Part shown: piece after piece, positions 58,401 through 64,000 of the stretch | How positions within the stretch are numbered: position 1 is the first letter of the stretch | How the letters are laid out: every line of letters begins with the position of its first letter | Assembly (NCBI GenBank): GCA_037893225.1 | Contig: JAZGUH010000123.1 | Location: 1,037,001-1,101,000, forward strand | Direction of reading: 5' to 3' | DNA: 64,000 bases | Source: Hippasteria phrygiana | Taxonomy: Eukaryota; Echinodermata; Asteroidea; Valvatida; Goniasteridae | Notes under the pieces: generated by a model | The model's database searches: none | What the model saw: the letters and a program-made list of their open reading frames with translations, nothing else | What the model was told of the DNA's origin: nothing | Position numbers and translations under genes: made by a program

Positions 58401-61400
58401 AACTGTCAAAAAAAGAAAAAAAAAGAAGAAAAGAAACATGAGTAAAATGGCATTTGTTAATAAATTTCTTCTACCGCAATGTAATTAGTGACGCTTTAGC
58501 ATGATAACATGGTTTTTAGTCTGGCACTTCCATCATGTTGACAGAGTATGATTTTTAGAATCTAAATACTTTGAAGCATTAAGATTATCCACATAAAAAA
58601 AATTCCACATAATGTACGAATATTGACTTACTTGATTGTTAGGAGAGGTCCATTGTGGCTATTCATTTTTTGTTTCTTGGACGTTCTTCTTGGCTGCAAG
58701 GAATAGAAAGCCCACAGAGATTTTTAATCCAAGCCGACACACTGATAAAAATATATTTACCAGATAATTGAATGAATATTAATAAGGTCTGTGCTGTAAC
58801 TGCTTCATGAGTAATATAGTAGAAAAGAATTTGTTTCCACAGAGTATGAACGGTGTTGTGGTCCATTCTGGATCTGAGCTGATGTCAAAACAGTGGACGA
58901 CTTATGTTCAGTGGGAGTTAAAATTCAACAAATGAGCTCAAATCTGGGCCATATTTCATAGAGCTGCTTAAGCCAAAATGACATATGATTGTTATGCTAA
59001 GCAAATAACAGCTAAATACCAGTCACAAGCAATAAACATCACATGGGGTTTGGGCTGGTAACCTGATTTTTACTATGCAAGTTTTGTGCTTAAAGCAGCT
59101 CTTTGAAATTGGGCCCTGGTTTTGATAGAAATAATACTTGGATGACATTAAACCACAGACATACTCGTTTCTTTTCAGTGCCGAGTCCGTCCCCTTCATC
59201 GGCCACGCCCAGATGCTGCTCAGCGGTCCCTGGAGCAAAGTGCACCCTTTTGGTCTTAGGTGAGTTGTGGGGTGATGGGTCGGGGGACTGCTCATTTATA
59301 AGCGACACATCCCCATTGGGGAGGGAGAACGTACTGTCGTCTTGGCTGTATTCGTCTTCAATTTCTTCTAGGGCGTCTTTCTCCTCTTCTGGTAGAGGCC
59401 ACGTCCATTCCCACTTGTCCTGCCAACAGATTCCTGTCATTATTACACCTTTTTGACTATGTAAAACATTCAGAAAACCCTATTCACCCCACACCTCTAA
59501 ACAACAAGATCAGTGAGTACCAGTATTTTTTAACGTCATCCCGTGTGCGATTTTTAATAGAAAAATTGCCCATTTGACATCATTCATCCAGAGGTATTTC
59601 TCAGGATTCTTCAGGTGAACGGTATATGTATTTTGTTCAGTATTGAATATTAAGTTGTTGCATGGGGCTCCTCACAACTACATATTTACTCAAGAAGGCT
59701 GAGTAAGGCATTCTTGAAAAAGAACAATCTATCTTTGGTTTGTTTTATTTCCCCATGATGGGGAGTGGGCCGAATCCCAGATTTAGTGCAATACTGGGCC
59801 AACCCATGGCCAGGATGAGGCAAGCCTCTATTCCATGGCCCAGATTCAAAAATCAGGTGAAAAAACTGACTGCTCAATGAGCAGCGTTTCAGATTTCACT
59901 CTGAAAAGAACAGATACTACACATGATCTTAGCCAAAAGGCCGAGAAGCGATGCCCAAATTGTTTTTTAGGTTACTATTAATACTTCCTAAGGACTCAGA
60001 ACATACATGGTTACCTGAATTGTACCACATATTCAACAGCTATTCAAGTGCTATTTAGTACCGACACTACTTTTTAATATCTAAAATTGTTTCTTCATAA
60101 AATCATGACATACAAATGTTTTTACTTTTAAAACTAACCACTTGTTTTTGCCAAATTCAACTATTTTCCACTGAAATTCAGGAAAATGAATAAGTCAACA
60201 GCTTGTCACAGAGCATGCTCAGTGCAGTATTAAGAGTTTCATGCTCCAATGAGCACATGCAATGGAACACACAGGCAGTCAAAGGGAAGCCTTTCAGTGT
60301 ATGCAAATCAAGATCAATACCAAGTGGACATGGTAAAAATGATGAGTGGCTTATGGTAAAATGATGAGCAGACAAGGTAAAATGCTTGGAAAAGTTGACA
60401 GGATTGATTCATACTGTGGCTCTAGAGTTTGAGTTGATTTGGGTAAAGGTAATTTCAGCTTTGGGCACCGAATTGGGACAATTCGCAATACAGTGTGCAT
60501 GCACACAGGCCCAAGAGTCTGTGAAAAAATTTGGCCTGGAAAGGCACGATAGTTGACCCTTACTGATTGGTCAAAATCTGGAGGTCAACAAGCAATCGTC
60601 TTGCATAATTAATCGTGGAATCTGCACACATATAAGTTTGCTCTGCAAACGTCTGTTACGTAGACTAGTTGGTTTCAGGCGCTCACACATTTGCTGCGAA
60701 TGAACGTCTATGAGACTTATTCATGAACTCGTCATGTTATGTCTTGTTTCTTGAAATCTTCCTGAAGAATACCATTTCATGCGCTCGAACATGTGCATAT
60801 GATTGTACACATGTGTGCATTTTTAGTTCACCATGTTGCACAAAAGTGTTGTCCTAGCATGTCAATCAATGTATCTGCTTTTTTTCTTAAATCTTAATTT
60901 ATTTATTTTTTTTTTTTTTGGGGGGGGGGGGGGACCACAGGTACCTTGAATCTGTAACATAGTACTTCATTTTCTTATTTTTTTAAATTAATTTATTTGT
61001 TAAAAAGGACTCCATTACAAAAATTAGAAAAATTCATAACGGTTGGATTACAACTAAATATTGCAAGAATGCTAAAAAAAATACAACACTTAAAATACCA
61101 ATTACATAAAATACCAATTACATACAAAAAGAAGCCCAAATTATTATTTTAAAAAAAGTGATAGATTCACTGATTCACATCATTAACTGATGAGTGACAA
61201 GGCTGTCTATGACAAGGTTTGGCTAATCTTCCCTGTTGAACTTAGAATGTAATTTATTGACAATAATTTGTTGAAAAAATAGACAGCCAGCTTCGCTTTG
61301 GTAGTTGTCACGAATAAGGCAAATTACATAGATTAGTTTTCTACGGGCAGTACAACTACTACCGAGTTAGGCAGAAATGAGTTGTCACGAATAAGGCGAA

Positions 61401-62843
61401 TTACATAGAGTAGTTGACTACTACCGAGTTAGGCAGAAATGAGTTGTCATGAATAAGGCGAATTACATAGACTAGTTGACTACTACCGAGTTAGGCAGAA
61501 ATGACTTACAGTGCCTCCCATGTAAGGTGGTAGATGATCCGAGGCGATGAAGTCTTGAATTTCAGTCCCTCTCACAAACTTGATGTGTTCTCTTGATTCG
61601 GGAGACAGCAGTTTCTCAATGAGTTTCCAAATAGCTGAGAAAAAGAAACCATTCATGATATAAGTTTGAACAGATTTTTGCCCTTCCTAACGTGGTGGGT
61701 AGGCATTGACTGCGTAGTGGGAAAATATTTATTTGTTAGGCAAATTAGGACCAAGTTATTAGGACATTTCTCTGTCCCCGTAACGATTTTAGTCCTCACG
61801 ACGTCTATTGCACAACCAGTTTATGTCCCCACAATCACAAGTGCGTGACTGCGTGTTTTGCACTGTGTGCTAAAGTACTTTTCGAGAGCCTGTGGGAAAA
61901 CAATTCACAGGCTTACTCGGGCGGGACTCAGTGCCATAACCTCCTGCTTACGAGTGCAGATGTCTTAACCATTTCAAATCCAATTGAATGGGAATCCAAT
62001 GTTTAACAAATTTCATTTTTACAGCATTAAGCTGACTTTCTTAAAGGGTCACTCTCAAGTTACATCGTTTTGCCATACAGTTGCCGATATGCCAAAGTGA
62101 CAACACTAATATTGCACATCAAGCTATCCATTCCATTTTTCTATCTTGGGTAGAACAGCTGCACAACATTTTTGTACACTCACTCTTATTCTGGAAATAC
62201 TACAAAGACTGAAGAAAAACGTTCATGAGAATTCTGAACACATACCATTTAGAATCCAATGCATATCGTACACCAACATGATTCCTGTAAAGGAAAAATG
62301 AAAACCCGAGTCAGAAGAAAAGCACAGACTTGTGTATTAATAAAGAAAACAAAAGATCTCTAAATGTAACACAATAACACATACATGTAACTAAGGAGAC
62401 AACTTAATAGTTTAAAGCTAACTTGTAACCATGGTACCGAGATAGCAGCATTTCTTTTTGCTCTCAATTTTCATTGAAAATGTTAACACTAGTACTTACT
62501 GAGTTTTCACACAGTGTTCTGATGCAAAGTGATATCACAATCGTTGACACAAAATAGAATAAGGAGCCCATAAGACTGGAATAAGTTGGTTTGGGCAGAC
62601 AAGGAAAATCAGGTTCAGGATTTTGTTAGAATCCTGTCGTCTGAACTTGGACAAACATTTTCAAGCATCATGAGGGAATGGTTGCAACGATTTTCAAGGC
62701 ATTCATTGCTTTTAGACAACTGTTACAGAAACGTGAGAGTAATAGTACAAGTATTATTTTTAAAATAAAAGAAATATTTTACCAACTAGGGCTGGGAAGT
62801 AGAGCTCAAAGCAAGTGATCATAAACCTAATCACATCCATTTC
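55293..62843 (-). CDS. MOSPD2: MOSPD2 orthologue, 5'-partial gene (9 exons)
   Basis: Model on the - strand: 62843-62783, 62284-62246, 61634-61510, 59419-59165, 58693-58632, 57888-57783, 57368-57142, 56196-56112, 55499-55293. Phases join without a break over 388 residues and a stop. The order is the end of a CRAL-TRIO lipid-binding domain, an acidic linker, an MSP domain, a short coiled coil and a C-terminal hydrophobic anchor, which is the layout of human MOSPD2 (518 residues). In mammals MOSPD2 is an ER-anchored protein whose MSP domain binds FFAT motifs to build membrane contact sites; the role here is inferred by homology. About 160 N-terminal residues lie beyond the right edge. No exon was missed as judged by phase and by comparison with human. 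Confidence 0.9.
55500..56111 (-). other. MOSPD2 intron with SINE
   Basis: It holds a family B SINE (+ strand, about 55890-56005). No coding was found. Confidence 0.65.
55890..56005 (+). repeat. tRNA-derived SINE, family B (5' half missing B box)
   Basis: A box CCGGTGGTTGAATGGTTAAG is followed almost directly by the body CCCACAGGCTCGCAGAAAGC and GGGCATACACTACTTAACAC; the B box has been lost by an internal deletion. Confidence 0.65.
56112..56196 (-). CDS. MOSPD2: MOSPD2 exon: coiled coil
   Basis: This 85 bp exon encodes VRCVCHASKKPEMDMAELKK and DMVTLKNK, starting like human LRCHTVESSKP and continuing into a heptad-patterned, charged helix. On the - strand the acceptor is ctgtatttcag and the donor gtaaaa; phase 2 to 0. 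Confidence 0.86.
56197..57141 (-). other. MOSPD2 intron
   Basis: No repeat family is recognised. A splice-like window at 57027-57098 was examined and rejected because its frame does not fit. Confidence 0.6.
57142..57368 (-). CDS. MOSPD2: MOSPD2 exon: second half of MSP domain
   Basis: This 227 bp exon encodes IKTTTPDRYKVRPSAGPINP, then GASINVTITL, DKFLVISTEL and PAELTEFWKKV, and ends VIEH. It matches human VRTTAPEKYRVKPSNSSCDP ... DRFLIMAAEM ... PAELTQFWKEV ... VMEH. The KTTTPDRYKVRP stretch is the VAP-family core that contacts FFAT motifs. On the - strand the acceptor is atcacttgcag and the donor gtagga; phase 0 to 2. Confidence 0.95.
57783..57888 (-). CDS. MOSPD2: MOSPD2 exon: first half of MSP domain
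   Basis: This 106 bp exon encodes PGDQLIFEECTKPTSKEFSL, then LMSLTNTTSNKVAYK, matching human SPAEELYFGSTESGEKKTLI ... VLTNVTKNIVAFK. It is the first part of the MSP (VAP-like) immunoglobulin-type fold. On the - strand the acceptor is tttactcacag and the donor gtaggt. Confidence 0.92.
58632..58693 (-). CDS. MOSPD2: MOSPD2 exon: linker into MSP domain
   Basis: This 62 bp exon encodes PRRTSKKQKMNSHNGPLLTI, matching the human run that ends FKGPLLHI. On the - strand the acceptor is attccttgcag and the donor gtaagt; it enters in phase 0 and leaves in phase 2, exactly as the neighbours require. Confidence 0.85.
58946..59116. mobile_element. MITE, GGGCCCAATTTCATA family
   Basis: It begins GGGCCATATTTCATAGAGCT and ends AGCTCTTTGAAATTGGGCCC. 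It shares GCTAAGCAAATAACAGCTAA and ATACCAGTCACAAGCAATA with the 53.6 kb copy and ends 49 bp from a MOSPD2 donor. Confidence 0.75.
59165..59419 (-). CDS. MOSPD2: MOSPD2 exon: acidic linker
   Basis: This 255 bp exon encodes DKWEWTWPLPEEEKDALEEI, then an acidic and S/P-rich linker (EYSQDDSTFSLPNGDVSLIN; PDPSPHNSPKTKRVHFAPG). On the - strand the acceptor is ctgttggcag and the donor gtatgt; phase 0 to 0. The linker is poorly conserved with human; assignment rests on phase, position and the DxxxxxxPP/WPLP-like start. Confidence 0.87.
59766..59952 (-). ncRNA. U2: U2 small nuclear RNA gene (full length)
   Basis: Read on the - strand, the first 28 bases match vertebrate U2 (ATCGCTTCTCGGCCTTTTGG onward), followed by the branch-point pairing region GTGTAGTATC and TCTGTTCTT. 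Stem IIa is a perfect 7-bp TTTCAGA/TCTGAAA hairpin, stem IIb CTGCTC/GAGCAG, then an Sm site GATTTTTGA, stem III (GGGCCA...TGGCCC enclosing GGAATAGAGGCTTGCCT) and stem IV CCCAG/CTGGG with loop TATTGCACTA. The length, about 187, equals the usual U2. The end of the transcript is inferred from the ...GGGATTCGGCCCA terminus. Downstream, AAAGATAGA resembles an snRNA 3' box. The stems differ from human in sequence but pair perfectly, which argues for function. It lies inside a MOSPD2 intron, in the same direction as that gene; whether it is transcribed is unknown. Confidence 0.9.
59953..61303 (-). other. MOSPD2 intron upstream of U2
   Basis: The region just right of 59952 must hold any U2 promoter; I cannot identify a proximal element with confidence. 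Further on there is a T/G homopolymer tract (60898-60934) and AT-rich sequence. Confidence 0.55.
61304..61504. repeat. Three-unit minisatellite next to a splice donor
   Basis: Units begin at 61304, 61381 and 61443 (77, 62 and 62 bp), each with GTTGTCAYGAATAAGGC and ending TACCGAGTTAGGCAGAAATG plus A. The first unit has a 15-bp insertion. The array ends five bases from the donor of the MOSPD2 exon 61510-61634. Confidence 0.9.
61510..61634 (-). CDS. MOSPD2: MOSPD2 exon: end of CRAL-TRIO domain
   Basis: This 125 bp exon encodes AIWKLIEKLLSPESREHIKF, then ASDHLPPYMGGT, matching human AAFKIVKTWLGPEAVSLLKF ... SVEYLPPHMGGT. The terminal MGGT signature closes CRAL-TRIO domains. On the - strand the acceptor is ctttttctcag and the donor gtaagt. 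A three-unit minisatellite begins five bases inside the intron. Confidence 0.92.
61870..61985 (-). repeat. tRNA-derived SINE, family B
   Basis: On the - strand: GGTTAAGACATCTGCACTCG, TAAGCAGGAGGTTATGGCAC, then CCTGTGAATTGTTTTCCCAC and AGGCTCTCGAAAAG. The B box is degenerate. Confidence 0.65.
62246..62284 (-). CDS. MOSPD2: MOSPD2 micro-exon: CRAL-TRIO domain
   Basis: This 39 bp exon encodes IMLVYDMHWILN, matching human IVIFDMPWLMN. On the - strand the acceptor is tcctttacag and the donor gtatgt; phase 1 to 1. It is too short to be found by ORF length and is supported by homology and exact phase on both sides. Confidence 0.85.
62783..62843 (-). CDS. MOSPD2: MOSPD2 exon: CRAL-TRIO domain
   Basis: This 61 bp exon encodes EMDVIRFMITCFELYFPALV, matching human DMDFVRFIINCFKVYYPKYL. 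On the - strand the acceptor is ccatttttag and the donor gtaaaa; it enters in phase 0 and leaves in phase 1. It is the most 5' MOSPD2 exon I can identify in the window. Confidence 0.85.
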
Positions 62844-63344
62844 CTAAAAATGGGAAAGAAAATGGTCCTTTCAATAGTACACAAGATAAAAGTTCTCTGA
62901 ATTACTAGCAAAAAGACTGGTGCTACTGACTAGCTAATAAGATCTTGGATTATTAATTTCCTCACTGTCGTTCCTTCAACAGGTTTGAGAAAAATCTTAT
63001 TGAAATTGTGATCTGCTATGGAAACGATGGGTGGGAGTAAGAATAAATGCATTTTGGGATATCAGCAATTAAGGATGAAATTGCAAGCTAAAACAAAGTC
63101 ATCATCTAAGACTATCTGCAGCTGGCAAAGTTTTTTTCAGTTTTGGAGAAAAAATGTCTTGGCTCAACCGACAGTACACAATAAACCATATTAGTTGCAT
63201 GCTTCAAATCAACTACTTATGAGCAATTTCACAATATTGACAATTTTGGAATACAGGCATATCGGATGTTTTTTTTAAACAATTTTCTAGTTTTCATGTC
63301 ATCAAACAAAGCCCCATGAGGAAAACTGACTGGATAATTTTAAT

Positions 63345-63500
63345 CAATTTTCAGAGTGAACAAAGAAAACTGACAGGAGTGGGATTTGAACCTGAGACCT
63401 TTAGATTACTTGACTAGTGCTGTATCAACTAAGCTATCTTTCCCTATACTGGTGGTCTCCCAAATTGTCAGTACCTTTGTTCAGGGGGGCAGTTATAGGT
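63345..63500 (-). repeat. tRNA-derived SINE, family A
   Basis: On the - strand: leader GAACAAAGGTACTGACAATT and GGGAGACCACCAGTATAGGG, a damaged A box, B box GGTTCAAATCCC, tail CTCCTGTCAGTTTTCTTTGT. Confidence 0.75.
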
Positions 63501-63634
63501 CCACATTGCTGTATATAGTCAGGGTTCATGCCATAACTTTATGACTTTATGATACAACCTAGGAAGTGGCAAAGTCGGGATCCTCAAAGTTGTGCCGTGA
63601 TCCCTGGCTATGTATGGCTTTTGACTAGGACTCC

Positions 63635-64000
63635 CCTAAAAAAAGGATACCGACAAATTAGGAGACTAACATAGTGCAAGATAGCTCAATTTGTTTTAAA
63701 ATGCAAATCGCCCATCACAAGCCCTAGGGCACTCGAGGTTTGAGCTACAGAGGATTATGTGGAAGAACCAGCCCCTCACACTGAAACAAGACCAGCTAAT
63801 CTCTTAACAGTATGAATAGGGTCGGGATGGGTAACTCGTCCACTGCAAGACATTAATAATGCCTCTACCCATATTAGGCATAGAAGTGCTATAGCCAAGG
63901 ACTGGGCTCGAACCCACAACCTGCAAAATTACCCACAGACCTTGAATTCAATGTGCCAAACCACTAGGCCACAGCACTTCCACATTGGTAGAGCACCAGC
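63635..64000 (+). repeat. Family A SINE interrupted by a family C SINE
   Basis: Leader ACCGACAAATTAGGAGACTA and GCAAGATAGCTCAATT are followed by a family C element, after which the A box resumes with TTGGTAGAGCACCAGC at the window end. Confidence 0.75.
63690..63984 (-). repeat. tRNA-derived SINE, family C (full length)
   Basis: On the - strand it starts TGTGGAAGTGCTGTGGCCTA with A box TGGCCTAGTGGTTTGGC and B box GTGGGTTCGAGCCCAGTCC, then the body CCTTGGCTATAGCACTTCTA. It is inserted in the middle of a family A A box. Confidence 0.75.

Larger units (their letters stand above)
57889..59164 (-). other. MOSPD2 introns flanking the 62-bp exon
   Basis: The 5' part (in + coordinates 58946-59116) is a GGGCCCAATTTCATA-family MITE. 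The rest has no recognised repeat or gene. Confidence 0.6.
62844..64000 (-). other. MOSPD2 intron, right end of window
   Basis: No further CRAL-TRIO exon was recognised up to the window end. It holds a family A SINE on the - strand (63345-63500) and a family A SINE on the + strand split by a family C SINE. Confidence 0.6.

Overview
This is animal nuclear DNA with short exons, GT-AG introns and dense transposon debris. Protein similarity to bilaterian genes, the style of the tRNA-derived SINEs and MITEs, and the frequent ACATGTA strings suggest an invertebrate deuterostome. An echinoderm is my best guess, possibly a sea star. That placement is inference; the sequence alone does not fix the species.

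Two protein-coding genes face each other tail to tail. On the + strand, 460 to 43896 carries most of a KIDINS220/ARMS orthologue: 20 exons with unbroken reading phase, about 1654 codons. They encode eight ankyrin repeats of one exon each, the end of the ankyrin block, a KAP-type P-loop NTPase with two pairs of membrane helices, and a single 1.9 kb last exon with a SAM domain and a long disordered tail. Its first exons lie left of the window. On the - strand, 62843 down to 55293 carries the 3' two-thirds of a MOSPD2 orthologue in nine exons: the end of the CRAL-TRIO domain, an acidic linker, the MSP domain, a short coiled coil and a C-terminal membrane anchor. Its first exons lie right of the window. 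A full-length U2 snRNA gene, recognised by sequence and by five formable stems, sits on the - strand inside a MOSPD2 intron (59766-59952). The 11.4 kb between the two stop codons holds 3' UTR and repeats, with no gene I can support.

The introns hold at least three tRNA-derived SINE families and many non-autonomous DNA transposons: a TTAA-flanked CCCTAA family, a TTAA-flanked AGGTA family, a family ending in GGGCCCAATTTCATA, hAT-like and long-TIR elements. Several are nested in one another.

The most unusual structures are (1) a 404 bp foldback-like element in a KIDINS220 intron, whose two arms are each about ten copies of an 11- or 12-bp unit in opposite orientation; (2) a six-copy, 111-bp tandem array repeating the 3' end of one KIDINS220 exon with its splice donor, plus a decayed 110-bp duplication of the same kind at another exon of the same gene; and (3) two inverted-repeat elements in opposite orientations that keep a small SAP-like reading frame.
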